From positions 1 to 34,632 of the IMG/VR virus record IMGVR_UViG_3300034283_000223: 34,632 nt of DNA; one strand, given 5' to 3'. The DNA comes from a virus. Both the position numbers and the translations under genes were made by a program. Positions 7,201 to 15,132 of this stretch are shown here, one piece after another. The notes under the pieces are model-generated. The model did not search any database. It saw only the letters and a list, made by a program, of their open reading frames with translations, and was not told the origin of the DNA. Numbering within the stretch: the first letter of the stretch is position 1; each line of letters opens with the position of its first letter.

Positions 7201-7870
7201 GGCCTGCTATGAATCCACCGATACCAGCAATCGCGCCAGTAGCAAGCTTTGGGAGTATGCCTCCAGGTGTAAGTGCGGCAACGGTTTCGGCAGCAACAGC
7301 ACCAGTAGTTGCGGGGATTACTTGGCTTGCTACCGTGCGTGCAATCGCACCAAGCCTGCTGGGTTCTTCTGGTTCAAGCTCAAATGAGTCAACATTGCCA
7401 TCCTTGTCGGCCTCAAAGCGCACTACCTTTCCGTCCTTGTTTCTGCCAATGGCAAAGCCAACGCCAGTGTTTTTATCCGTTCCAGACGATACGGTTTCAA
7501 TGCCAAGCCTCTGCGCTTCCTTTACGGCTGGTATTGCTGGTGTCTCAATAATGCCTTCAGCCAACGCCTGCGCTGTTGGCTTGTATCCTTCGGCTATCGT
7601 GCCATCTGGCCTGCGGATCGTACCCATAGCATCCACAGCCCTGCCAGCCTCAATGGATGCTTGCTGTGGCGTTGCGCCAGCTTGTAGTTGACGCTGTGTT
7701 TCTTGCTGTAGTACAGCCTCACGCTCTGGAGAGATAACATCCTCTGGCGCACCACCAGATGCCAAATAATCAGCCTTGATTAAATTGCCAGCATCTTCTT
7801 GGGAAAGTGGAGCAAACTCTAAATCTTGTTCCTGCTCTGGAACGAACTCAAGCTCTGGCTCTATAGCCAT
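4292..7870 (-). CDS. Large internal virion / DNA-ejection protein
   Basis: At 1192 aa this is the largest gene in the window. The N-terminus is acidic and Gln-rich. Residues about 172-235 form an Ala/Gly-rich hydrophobic stretch (VIPATTGAVAAETVAALTPG, then AIAGIGGFIAGQKG) that could insert in membrane. The remainder is long, helical and Lys/Arg/Ala rich, with RTLGKTIIPYAKTPANVIDE near residue 860, a pattern seen in large podoviral ejection or polyvalent proteins. No transglycosylase motif is visible, which fits the muralytic activity being a separate downstream gene (ATGA overlap). Size, position after adaptor and nozzle genes, and composition point to the T7 gp16 role by analogy; sequence identity to gp16 is not claimed. 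Confidence 0.65.
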   Translation of the reverse strand: MAIEPELEFVPEQEQDLEFAPLSQEDAGNLIKADYLASGGAPEDVISPEREAVLQQETQRQLQAGATPQQASIEAGRAVDAMGTIRRPDGTIAEGYKPTAQALAEGIIETPAIPAVKEAQRLGIETVSSGTDKNTGVGFAIGRNKDGKVVRFEADKDGNVDSFELEPEEPSRLGAIARTVASQVIPATTGAVAAETVAALTPGGILPKLATGAIAGIGGFIAGQKGQEAAGKALLGPERMARISEVLQRDVEKYPITTTAASILTPTGGGLVGLARGVAEGFTGKVAPAARAVAPAVMPSIESTTAAARVLQELKQAPRAVGSVAPKAEQAVAKAGVAPVELPIELPATPRGIGYRQAGVKMVKDPFLNREVREQLAKSEDIKYAKFGQKALQDALANESDDVVRGIFESGTAPQKVVANAELINRASKQNDVKSLIDLAKTRIKLPTEAAQTVAAMRTLPSATQNGYLAALSVFLDKNGRTLTQPLLIKARKLFKLQARTRSTYETLAETARNTLDDVDIQRAIQAEKRFIESAFRFQNFESRLVPKKFFAETLPTVIQGNLLAPLSLVTNLWSNAVSSLPRAIGRQGAFISQEVARAFKKSVGMPVAERTVSSPISLAGARRVGETVKAFVRGGGEGLAGLKRGISAEGLLSGEKIRGFQPAQAFKQFWTGSGLAQPVLNGWKGLGQAGLDRARLAAETVLGVPPETMLRLLQLGDTPFRRMAQSRLLAESAQLAGQTGKAISVATRLPSAEALGKIEQEAAEAVFQQDTPLSRAALSVSNMFGLGNRVGLARTLGKTIIPYAKTPANVIDEMLDYSLPGYALVTKGIPAMQAKDARGVHMAIGKTLTSLTIGAVAKTLSDAGVIGGSAEDSEKTRDIQYKTLPPRTINLSALERFAEGDSTDLQPGDRVMNLEKMGIVGGMLATWNEASKATDKGEFISPEFLTALVPETLSFAMNQSFLKGTNSLLSAMLDGKRDRMDKWIANYFGTVSSIVFPNTLSAVSRAMSDSLPEKIKIKDIEGEDTTERTLNLFGEVLKRKIPGYAEDLPKKIDIWGREIPQTPEGADPVMYNFFDFTKSREATYDKTTLAIYKLFKETENGDVIPPKPLEQFMIGNEKYRLSPELYEKYSKIRGRANRAAAEALLGDSGFKRLGSEDKVRALKSAYSQVGSDARKEFLIRNESRIKRGQKQ

Positions 7871-7873
7871 TGC

Positions 7874-8623
7874 TTACTGCCTCGCTTGCAGTCTACCTGG
7901 TTTTCCGTTGATATAAATAAGTTGCCCAGGCTTTACGCCTGCTGCCTTTGCTTCTTGGAGGCTCTTAAAGTTCCTTGGTGCTTCTTGCTGTGCTGGTGCT
8001 TGCGCTGGTGCTGGAGTCTCTGGGGCAACTTGCGGTACTGCTTGTGGTGCTGCTTGCGGCGTGGCTTGTAACGGCATTGCTTCAGATTGATAATCTGGAA
8101 CATTCGTTTCCATCTGACCCGCTTGTCTGTTAAAGCCAAGTTCCGCCATTTTTCCTTGAAGCACCCCACGCTCTGCCTCAAGTTCCTTCATTACATCGGA
8201 TCTTTTCTTCATTCCTACAAGTCCAAGACCAAGCTCCATTGCGCCAGTGCGTGTATCTCCTTTTGCAATCTCAAGCTCTTGCTTCAATTTTTCTTGCGAG
8301 AGTTTTGTCAATCTTGTATTGATTGCCTCTCTCTGGGCGTTGATGTCTTCGTTTTCCAAAGATTGTTCATTCGTAATTGTGCTTCCAATCCCAGCAAGGT
8401 AAGGAGCAAACGCTGGGTCTTGGCTTAACGCTGGAAGGTCTTTAAGCTTTCCCTTGACCTTCAATCCACCCTTCTCGAAGCTGAAGTCAACATCTGGCTG
8501 TTCCTTCAGTGCCATTGCACGCTCTTCTAAAGCCTGTTTTCTTTGTGCTTCGGCAGCAGCCTGCTTGTCAATATCGCCTTGGCGAAACATATTCATCAAT
8601 TCTGGTACATCAATTACTGCCAT
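7874..8623 (-). CDS. Structural protein with coiled coil and Ala/Pro/Gln linker
   Basis: 249 aa. Residues about 15-45 and 95-170 are helical, with heptad-like charged stretches (KLSQEKLKQELEIAKG, KKRSDVMKELEAERGVLQGK). They are followed by a low-complexity Ala/Pro/Gln linker (about 180-220) and a compact tail FKSLQEAKAAGVKPGQLIYI with NGKPGRLQ. The tail looks like a small beta-barrel or SH3-like module. Genes of this kind lie among ejection proteins in podoviruses. The function is inferred from neighbours: it lies 3 bases before the large ejection protein and 8 bases after another coiled-coil protein. Confidence 0.6.
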   Translation of the reverse strand: MAVIDVPELMNMFRQGDIDKQAAAEAQRKQALEERAMALKEQPDVDFSFEKGGLKVKGKLKDLPALSQDPAFAPYLAGIGSTITNEQSLENEDINAQREAINTRLTKLSQEKLKQELEIAKGDTRTGAMELGLGLVGMKKRSDVMKELEAERGVLQGKMAELGFNRQAGQMETNVPDYQSEAMPLQATPQAAPQAVPQVAPETPAPAQAPAQQEAPRNFKSLQEAKAAGVKPGQLIYINGKPGRLQARQ

Positions 8624-8631
8624 AAATCTCC

Positions 8632-10260
8632 TTATATCTTAATCAAGTTTCCAAGGCCAGTAGCAATCTGACCGAATTGTTCAGCACCACTTGGCTGTCT
8701 AGAAATTGCACCAACCTGCGCGCCGTAGGTGCTTCCAAGATAATTAGCCTGCGATCCGTACAAGCTTGTAAACGCATTTTGTAATGCAACAGGAATCTCT
8801 GGATTGGTTGTCTGATAGAAGTTAGCAGCCGTTGACGGCTGTTGGTTAAACCCACCAGGCAGTGCTTGATTGGCTTGGATGTAGCTCTGCATCGCACCCT
8901 GCTGTTGGGCTGTCCGCTGGCCTGCAAGATTGTATATGGAAGGTCCGCCACCAATGAAGTTAGCGGCTGCTCCAAGCCTATTCTGACGCAATGCGTCACG
9001 GAATGCTATGTCGGCCTTGAGCGCATCACCAGTTGCCAAGCCAGACCCAAGGAAGCTCTGCGCCGCACCATAGCGTGCCAGCTTGCGTTGTTCGCCAGCA
9101 GCACCGATCTGAGCAGCTTCTTGTACTGCTGGTCCAATTCCAAAGATGTTGCCACGCGCTGTCTGTGCGGCTCTTGCTGCCTGCTCGTATCCACGCCGTT
9201 CTTCCGCACCAATGGTCGAACCAAGGCGAAGCTGATTAAGAGCCTCGTCCTCGATGGTTTTGCGGATTTGCTCAGTCTCTGGCGTGGTCGTTGCACCAAT
9301 TGGCTCAGTAGCCATCTGGCGATACTGCTGACCCAAGCCAACCGCAGTGCGATAGGAGTCTGGATCAATTTGGAAAAGCTGTTGTGAAGCACGCTCTTCG
9401 GGTAGCTGAACAAACGACCTAAATGCAGTAATCTCCTTTAGCCCTTCTGGACTATCCATCGTGATAGGCGTGAAATTCTTCTGCATATCCTGCGCGCCAG
9501 TAACTGCGCTGGTTACGCTCTTTAAGTCATCGTTGAGTTGCTTGACGAATACTTCCGAAGAAGTGCGCCTAGCATCGCCAGCGGGGAGTTCGGCAAGAAG
9601 CTTGTTGGCCGTAGCGAGCCGTTCATTGATTCCAGCAATCTGAGCATTTCCACGCTGAATAACATCGTTTAGTTTAGATGATCTTGAATTGTTGTAATCG
9701 TCAACGATCTGCTGATCGGATACTTGGAAGTTGAGCATTGATCCAAGGTCGGATGATCCGTAATTGCGTGCAGCGGAAAGCTGTGACAAGGCTTGGTTAA
9801 ATCCAGGCCCAGCAGGACCAGCCGCACCGCCTGCCGTGTATCCAGACTCGCCACCAGTTAGAGTGCGGATTTGTTCTGCTAGAGAGTTATAGGTTTTCTC
9901 TTTTGCTGCATTGCCAAAAAGTTCGTCTTCAAGTTTCTTTATTCTTCCTTCTTCAACATCGGCAGCTTTCTTCTTTGCATCAGCAACAGCTCTATTAAAA
10001 TCCCATCTTGGCTGACCCCAAGACTCATATCCATAATCGTCTGGATTAAGACCCATAGAGCTTATTAGTCCCTTAGTTTGATTTTGCGCTATTTTGTCCT
10101 GTCCATTATTCCCAAAAAGCCAACTTCCAGGGCGTTCTGGAAGCCCAGATGACTCGCCTCTATACCAGCGTACTCTTGCTGTTTGTTCTGGGTATCTGTC
10201 TTGCCAACTAAGCGCAGCATCAATGGCATTCCTAATCTGATTTGCTGTCATCTCTGCCAT
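8632..10260 (-). CDS. Putative internal virion protein, 542 aa
   Basis: Predominantly helical, Ala/Gln/Arg-rich protein, with long coiled-coil-like stretches (NERLATANKLLAELPAGDA) and a glycine-rich break near residues 135-160. The C-terminal third is rich in Gln, Asn and Tyr. No enzymatic motif is visible. The start follows the upstream stop after one base. Length and place match T7 gp15-like ejection proteins, but there is no recognisable similarity, so this is positional inference. Confidence 0.6.
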   Translation of the reverse strand: MAEMTANQIRNAIDAALSWQDRYPEQTARVRWYRGESSGLPERPGSWLFGNNGQDKIAQNQTKGLISSMGLNPDDYGYESWGQPRWDFNRAVADAKKKAADVEEGRIKKLEDELFGNAAKEKTYNSLAEQIRTLTGGESGYTAGGAAGPAGPGFNQALSQLSAARNYGSSDLGSMLNFQVSDQQIVDDYNNSRSSKLNDVIQRGNAQIAGINERLATANKLLAELPAGDARRTSSEVFVKQLNDDLKSVTSAVTGAQDMQKNFTPITMDSPEGLKEITAFRSFVQLPEERASQQLFQIDPDSYRTAVGLGQQYRQMATEPIGATTTPETEQIRKTIEDEALNQLRLGSTIGAEERRGYEQAARAAQTARGNIFGIGPAVQEAAQIGAAGEQRKLARYGAAQSFLGSGLATGDALKADIAFRDALRQNRLGAAANFIGGGPSIYNLAGQRTAQQQGAMQSYIQANQALPGGFNQQPSTAANFYQTTNPEIPVALQNAFTSLYGSQANYLGSTYGAQVGAISRQPSGAEQFGQIATGLGNLIKI

Positions 10261-10261
10261 A

Positions 10262-10738
10262 TTAAGCCTTTAACTCTGGGTTGCTGATATTCGTTCCAAC
10301 AGTGCCGTAGAAATCAAACGGCCCTGGCTGGCGGTTCATTGCCACATTCTGCTCAACTGAGGCATAAGGCGATGTGCCATAAAGACGCTCAAACTGGCGA
10401 GTCATCTGATCGCCTAATCCACGATTCAAAGCATACGCCTGTGGGCTTTGTTCATACGCCCTACGTAACCCTTCCAGTGTTCTCTGAGGTCCGTATTGAC
10501 GCTCAAGTTGTAATCCAGCTTGTATACCTGCTTGCTGGTCAAGAGCAGATAACTGGCGTTCCAAAGAACGCTGTTGAGGCATATATTGAATGCGAAGTTT
10601 GTTTTCCAAAGCAGCCATCTCTGGTGCTTTTTCAATGTAAGTCTCAACATTCTTCTTATACGCATCTGCATTGGCCTGCGCTACCGCCGCTGGATCGGGC
10701 GGCGGAGGAGGTGCAGGAATTGAAGGTCCTCCACCCAT
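10262..10738 (-). CDS. Putative internal virion protein, 158 aa, Pro-rich N-terminus
   Basis: The N-terminus MGGGPSIPAPPPPPDPAAVA is a recurrent signature of small phage virion proteins located between nozzle and ejection genes. The rest is a helical, Gln- and Arg-rich coiled-coil region (RSLERQLSALDQQAGIQAGL) ending in a Tyr/Pro-rich segment. It corresponds in position to T7 gp14. It lies one base after the upstream stop and one base before the following start. No catalytic motif. Confidence 0.6.
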   Translation of the reverse strand: MGGGPSIPAPPPPPDPAAVAQANADAYKKNVETYIEKAPEMAALENKLRIQYMPQQRSLERQLSALDQQAGIQAGLQLERQYGPQRTLEGLRRAYEQSPQAYALNRGLGDQMTRQFERLYGTSPYASVEQNVAMNRQPGPFDFYGTVGTNISNPELKA

Positions 10739-10739
10739 A

Positions 10740-11108
10740 TTAAACTCTAGCCTTTCGCATAAAACTCATATAGTCATAACTCCTTGGTTTACCAGAACGA
10801 TTGAATGTGATCCGCTTGCGAGGACCAAAACGCTCCCAAAGGAGCAACAGCAAGCATCTCAAGGATTTAGCACCTTTTGAGGAGATAGTCAAATCAACAA
10901 ACACATTCTCACCGTCTTCGCTATGCACATAATGCTTAGGCTCTTGCCCATCCTTGATGCACCTAGCCAAAGCCACGCCTGCAATACCATCCTTATCCTC
11001 GACAATGCCAACCATCCCTTGCTTCTCAAACCAACCAAACCACTCAGCCAGGTTAGGCCACATAGCCTCTGGAACACCGCTTTGCTCAATATACTCAACA
11101 GCCGTCAT
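10740..11108 (-). CDS. Small protein, possibly GNAT-like, at the gp13 position
   Basis: 122 aa with alternating strands and helices: YIEQSGVPEAMWPNLAEWFG, then GMVGIVEDKDGIAGVALARC, NVFVDLTISS, SLRCLLLLLWERFG and KRITFNRSGKPRSYDYMSFM. The order of strand pair, acceptor-side strand, helix and final strand is compatible with an acyltransferase-like (GNAT) fold. T7 gp13, at the same place between gp12 and gp14, belongs to a family placed in that fold clan. I see no clear acetyl-CoA P-loop (Q/R-x-x-G-x-G/A), so it may be structural or a degenerate enzyme. Start overlaps the nozzle gene in ATGA. Confidence 0.5.
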   Translation of the reverse strand: MTAVEYIEQSGVPEAMWPNLAEWFGWFEKQGMVGIVEDKDGIAGVALARCIKDGQEPKHYVHSEDGENVFVDLTISSKGAKSLRCLLLLLWERFGPRKRITFNRSGKPRSYDYMSFMRKARV

Positions 11109-12955
11109 ATTGTTTGCTGGATCTGGATTGTGTCTGGATTGGCTGCAGCCGTGATCTGGCGGATCGCCATCTTGTTTGCTGGCGTGGAAATCTTAATGTT
11201 AATCAACCGCCACTTTTCGTATGCCCTAAGATCGCCTGCAAGCTTTTTCTTAACTGATGTCGGAAGGACGGCTGGAAGCACGAATGGGAGTGTTAGAACC
11301 GAACTTGCAATATTGATGTTGGATGCAACGTCAATATCACCAACGTCAATGTCTCGCTGGATTGCTACAGTGGCATCATTGGAATAAGAATTGTCAAAGA
11401 TAACCTCAAAATGACTTCCATACTTTAGAGAGAAAGGATCTCCAAAATTAAAGTCCTTGGTGCGGACATAAGATTCGTAGTCAGTTCCAGCATCTTGATA
11501 ATCAGCAGATGTAGTTCCCGCTGGAGACTTGTACCCAGAGTATTTCTCAATGATCCCATTGGTCTTCTTAAACATCGCCCTAGAGCCTTCTTGATTAAAG
11601 TTCGTCAGCGTGAACTGCATAACCTGCGGACTCCAAGTTCCCTCGAATGCGCCTAGGGCAGTATTGTAAACCAAGAGCGTGTCGTTGTAATCGTTTGATC
11701 CAGTAGGTATGGCAAGGAAGTAGCGGTTGTCGTAGTAGATCGCAGTAGCTACCCTAATAGAATCCGTATTGATGCTCTGAATCACATCCTTGACTATCTC
11801 TGAAACTGGTATTCCAACCGAGCTGAAGTCATCCGCCACAGACCGAACAAGCGATCTGATGCCGTTATCGGATAGGAATAGAATGTCGCTGCTTACTTGC
11901 ACCGCCGTTCCAGTTGCCACGCATCCAGTATTGTTTGAAATGATCGAAACAATCCAATCTGCGCCAGATGTTGCATCGCTAGGAATATCAACCTGGAACA
12001 CTCTGCGCTTCTTGAATACGATCAGCCTATTCTTGTAGTAAGGCACAACTGCCGTAATCTGATCTCCGTCATCGCCGTTGACAACGATGCTGTTGGTTGA
12101 TGCCCATACAGAAGGATCAAGGATGTCAGAGGCATAAAGCGTGTTTCTATTCGCACCAGAGCCAACGCCGAACAGTCTATTCTCAGCGTTGACCAAAATC
12201 CTAATACCCGCTGGAGGCGCGCTGACTGTGGCTGTAGCAGTAGCACCAGAGCCGTCACCAATGATTGTAACTGTAGGTGCGGTTATGTAGCCAGAACCAC
12301 CATTAACAACCGTAACTCCAGTAACAGCACCTCCAGCTACTAGGGTAATCAGTTCTGGCATCGTACCGCCAAGTGTAGGGCCAGTAATGATTGCGGTTGC
12401 GCTGGTATAACCACTGCCGCCAGTTGTTACCGTGATCGCCCTAACCTTGCCGCCCTGCCTTTCAACCGCAGTTCCATCCCAAAAGTGTAGGTCACTATCG
12501 GAATCAGATAGAAACATCTTGTCAACAAACTGTGCAAAAGATACCTCAATGTCTTCTGCCACGCTGTAGCCGTCACGCCATTGAACCTGCTCTGCTGTCC
12601 AAGTTATGTTTGTATTGGCCCATTCTTGGTATCCAATATGAGGAGTTGCGCTTCCGCTTGATTCAATGCTGTAAAATTTCCCACCAGTAACAGTAAGCAA
12701 TTGCTGGTATGCGGATGTCTCGTAGTAGCGCATCCCGCCGACAGAGGCTAACCCGCTGGTTGCGCCAGTAGCAAAGCTTGTTGCTCCAACGCGAGTCTCA
12801 AGATTACCCTTTGGCGAAAGGGTCATATTGTACAACTCTTGTACTTGGTTCTCGGCTAGTAGGTCGGATTGTAGACCGCTGGCTTGACCGCCAGTAAAAT
12901 TGCGTATTCCGTCAAAGGACAGAACATCGTCCAAATTGTCGCTGTAATAAGGCAT
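11105..12955 (-). CDS. Tail nozzle / tail tubular protein B-like
   Basis: 616 aa, beta-rich. The N-terminus (GQASGLQSDLLAENQVQELY with NMTLSPKGNLETRVG) is typical of podoviral stabilisation or nozzle proteins, where it connects to the adaptor ring. Glycine-rich repeats TTGGSGYTSATAIITGPTLG and VVNGGSGYITAPTVTI (around 175-235) form an inserted beta domain. The following part (RLFGVGSGANRNTLYASDIL, ITAVVPYYKNRLIVFKKRRV, SSDILFLSDNGIRSL, DNRYFLAIP) has propeller-like repeats. The gene follows the adaptor-like protein, as gp12 follows gp11 in T7. The product should form the lower tail tube through which DNA exits. Confidence 0.75.
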   Translation of the reverse strand: MPYYSDNLDDVLSFDGIRNFTGGQASGLQSDLLAENQVQELYNMTLSPKGNLETRVGATSFATGATSGLASVGGMRYYETSAYQQLLTVTGGKFYSIESSGSATPHIGYQEWANTNITWTAEQVQWRDGYSVAEDIEVSFAQFVDKMFLSDSDSDLHFWDGTAVERQGGKVRAITVTTGGSGYTSATAIITGPTLGGTMPELITLVAGGAVTGVTVVNGGSGYITAPTVTIIGDGSGATATATVSAPPAGIRILVNAENRLFGVGSGANRNTLYASDILDPSVWASTNSIVVNGDDGDQITAVVPYYKNRLIVFKKRRVFQVDIPSDATSGADWIVSIISNNTGCVATGTAVQVSSDILFLSDNGIRSLVRSVADDFSSVGIPVSEIVKDVIQSINTDSIRVATAIYYDNRYFLAIPTGSNDYNDTLLVYNTALGAFEGTWSPQVMQFTLTNFNQEGSRAMFKKTNGIIEKYSGYKSPAGTTSADYQDAGTDYESYVRTKDFNFGDPFSLKYGSHFEVIFDNSYSNDATVAIQRDIDVGDIDVASNINIASSVLTLPFVLPAVLPTSVKKKLAGDLRAYEKWRLINIKISTPANKMAIRQITAAANPDTIQIQQTI

Positions 12956-12964
12956 AAGCCTCCT

Positions 12965-13663
12965 TTACGCCGAGAACATTTCTTCTATGGTTAGCTCGCC
13001 TAAACTTTGCGGAGTGATCTGCTTGATGCCGCCAACCTGGCTCAACTCGTAGTTAGCCATAGCCGCAAGGTCAGAGTTGGCAGTCTGCGTGATGGCCTGC
13101 GCCTTGGCATACTGCCGTTCACGCTCTAGGGCATCGGAATGAGTCAAGGCTAGAACCAAGTGATGAACGTGGGGCAAGCGAAGCTCGTCATCCAGCGCGG
13201 CTTGGGATGGAGGAAAGTCAACGATAACATTGGTGCGGGTAAGGCATTTCAGCTTTTCCACAACACGCAATGGGATTGTGCCAGATGTGGCAAGCCTTGG
13301 GTAAAGGTTTAGCTCCGCAACGCCACTGCTGTTACGGCCAGTAAAATGATAGGTGTCTGGATCGCCAGTCCGCGCATCGTCAAGCAAACCTGGGTCTTGG
13401 CTGATGATCGTGGCCAGATCAATCGGGTCAACCTCTGCATCGTTGTAGGCCACCGAGAGAGGTGTCTCGACATTGCTACCAAGCGTGATTAAACGATTCG
13501 TGCCAACTGAATAGGTGGAGTTGGTGACAGTCTCACGCCAAGGGGCAAAGTCCCATACGCGCCGATAGGCTAGGCTTGCGGCTTTCTGCAAAAAGGTAAG
13601 CGTATCCGAGTCGGTCTTACCAACCTTCTCGCCAGCGTACTGAGCGATTTCAGTTAGGGTCAT
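12965..13663 (-). CDS. Head-to-tail adaptor / tail tubular protein A-like
   Basis: 232 aa. The N-terminal helices (MTLTEIAQYAGEKVGKTDSD, FLQKAASLAYRRVWDFAPWR) resemble adaptor proteins of the T7 gp11 and P22 gp4 type. Then come a beta domain about 45-150 (TYHFTGRNSSGVAELNLYPR) and C-terminal helices (HHLVLALTHSDALERERQYA). It would dock beneath the portal and connect to the nozzle encoded next. The ATG overlaps the stop of the 58-aa gene (TAATG). Confidence 0.7.
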   Translation of the reverse strand: MTLTEIAQYAGEKVGKTDSDTLTFLQKAASLAYRRVWDFAPWRETVTNSTYSVGTNRLITLGSNVETPLSVAYNDAEVDPIDLATIISQDPGLLDDARTGDPDTYHFTGRNSSGVAELNLYPRLATSGTIPLRVVEKLKCLTRTNVIVDFPPSQAALDDELRLPHVHHLVLALTHSDALERERQYAKAQAITQTANSDLAAMANYELSQVGGIKQITPQSLGELTIEEMFSA

Positions 13664-13839
13664 TATTCAGTAATGCTTGTGTAGCGCGGTATCTCTACAA
13701 ATGAAGAACCATTATATTCCCATAATCCAGCAACTATATTGTCTGGACATGGTATCCATTGAAGCGATGTGCTTACATCAAAGGAAGCGTCTTCAACTTG
13801 TGCGACTCGTCCATCTTGTTCTACAAGAGCAAGCCTCAT
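13663..13839 (-). CDS. Small tail-associated protein, 58 aa
   Basis: This 58-codon gene starts at an ATG overlapping the fibre gene's TGA (ATGA) and stops in TAATG with the adaptor gene. Its sequence, starting MRLALVEQDGRVAQVEDASF, ends with LWEYNGSSFVEIPRY, the Trp...Tyr-Asn-Gly...Phe-x-x-x-Pro pattern found at the end of fibre proteins and in short fibre-assembly proteins. I infer that it accompanies the fibre encoded directly upstream. Double translational coupling supports it as a true gene. Confidence 0.7.
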   Translation of the reverse strand: MRLALVEQDGRVAQVEDASFDVSTSLQWIPCPDNIVAGLWEYNGSSFVEIPRYTSITE

Positions 13840-15131
13840 GCGTATTCCTCCACAATAATAATTCCAGCTTTCCCAGATCCTCCGTCAACAGATCCAGTGT
13901 TTTGATTGTTTGCTCCTCCGCCGCCACCAGCACCATAACCACGACCAGCACCGCCAGCAGCTCCAATCGGGGATGCCTTTCCGCCTCCTCCAAAAATTGT
14001 TGATCCTCCTCCTCCGCCTGCTCCTTCAGCACCAAATGTTCCTCCAGCAGCACAGTTACCAGAACCACCATCAAAATTTATGTTTCCATCAGATCCCGCC
14101 CCGCCAGCACCACCGTCTGCATTCCATGCGGATGCAGCCGCTGATCCAGCACCTGGAGATCCTCCAGTAGCTGAACAATGTGTTCCAAATGAAGATGTTG
14201 CCCCAGCTATTCCAATTCCAGCACTTTGACCAACTCCACCAGTTCCAATGGTTGCCGTTATGGTTGCACCAAGATCTGCGGCTTCGATCAATTTTATAGA
14301 TGCACCACCAGAACCGCCCCCACCTCCGCCAGACTGCTGACTTGCGCCTGTTGCAACAGATGGGCCAGCAGAAGCTCCACCACCAACAACTGTAACCTTA
14401 ATTCTTGTTAGAGAGGATGGCTTGGTCCATGTGGATGTTGTTGTGTAAACTCTTTGCGCCACAAGGCCAGAACTTGAAATAGCGGAAGTCGAAGCTGATG
14501 TAACTCTTCCCTTCGCATCAACTACAATGCTTGGGATAGATGTTGATCCACCATAAGTCCCAAGAGTTGCACCAGAAGTTCCAAGCGTCCCTGTCCCTTG
14601 GCTAATCGTAAAGTCACCAGCAAGGGTTGTGGAAAGGTTGGTGATAGTTCCAGTTGTGCTGTTAAGCGTAGCAACTGTTCCAGACGTGAAGATTCCAGCA
14701 GTTCCAGTTGTAGTACCAGCCGTAAGGGTTGGGATTGTTCCAGTAGTAATCGTTGCAACAGTAGATGTCGTTGTTCCAGCGGTAAGGTTTGGAATCGTGC
14801 CAGTGGTAATAGTTGCGCTTGTGCTTACTGTCCTATTTCCAGTAGCCGTACCGTATGTCAACGCACCAGTAAGATTAAGGGTTGTAAAAGTTCCAGAAGT
14901 AAGTCCATCATCAAGAAGATTCTGAACCGTTACCTTCCGTGGGGCTAGTGAAGAGTCAACGCTGTCTGGCGCGATTAGGAGCAAGTCAGCCGTACCAATG
15001 GTTGTGATCTCTTGTTGGTTCTTAATGATCGCAGAATTGACAAGCGCGGTATCAATTAGGTTATGCAGGCCAGCCGCAGTAACCGTGCCGTTGGTGGAGA
15101 AGGTCTGCTGACGATTGATTATGTTTGCCAT
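13836..15131 (-). CDS. Tail fibre/adhesin with glycine-rich C-terminal domain
   Basis: 431 aa. The N-terminus (INRQQTFSTNGTVTAAGLHN) is a common virion-attachment start. Residues about 95-190 are Thr/Gly/Ala/Ile repeats of the type ATITTGTIPTLTAGTTTGTA, giving a beta-stranded shaft. The final 190 residues are strongly Gly-rich, with runs GGGGGSGGAS, GGAGGAGSDG and GAGGGGGANN, ending GKAGIIIVEEYA. This is the glycine-rich domain found at phage adhesin tips, where Gly-rich loops form the receptor-contacting surface. The protein probably binds host receptor. The 58-aa gene overlapping its stop may help folding. Confidence 0.75.
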   Translation of the reverse strand: MANIINRQQTFSTNGTVTAAGLHNLIDTALVNSAIIKNQQEITTIGTADLLLIAPDSVDSSLAPRKVTVQNLLDDGLTSGTFTTLNLTGALTYGTATGNRTVSTSATITTGTIPNLTAGTTTSTVATITTGTIPTLTAGTTTGTAGIFTSGTVATLNSTTGTITNLSTTLAGDFTISQGTGTLGTSGATLGTYGGSTSIPSIVVDAKGRVTSASTSAISSSGLVAQRVYTTTSTWTKPSSLTRIKVTVVGGGASAGPSVATGASQQSGGGGGGSGGASIKLIEAADLGATITATIGTGGVGQSAGIGIAGATSSFGTHCSATGGSPGAGSAAASAWNADGGAGGAGSDGNINFDGGSGNCAAGGTFGAEGAGGGGGSTIFGGGGKASPIGAAGGAGRGYGAGGGGGANNQNTGSVDGGSGKAGIIIVEEYA

Positions 15132-15132
15132 A

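Noticed and set aside
14598-14948. Possible CRISPR-like or tandem repeat array
   Set aside because: Repeats are coding repeats of a fibre shaft with variable period and no unique spacers.
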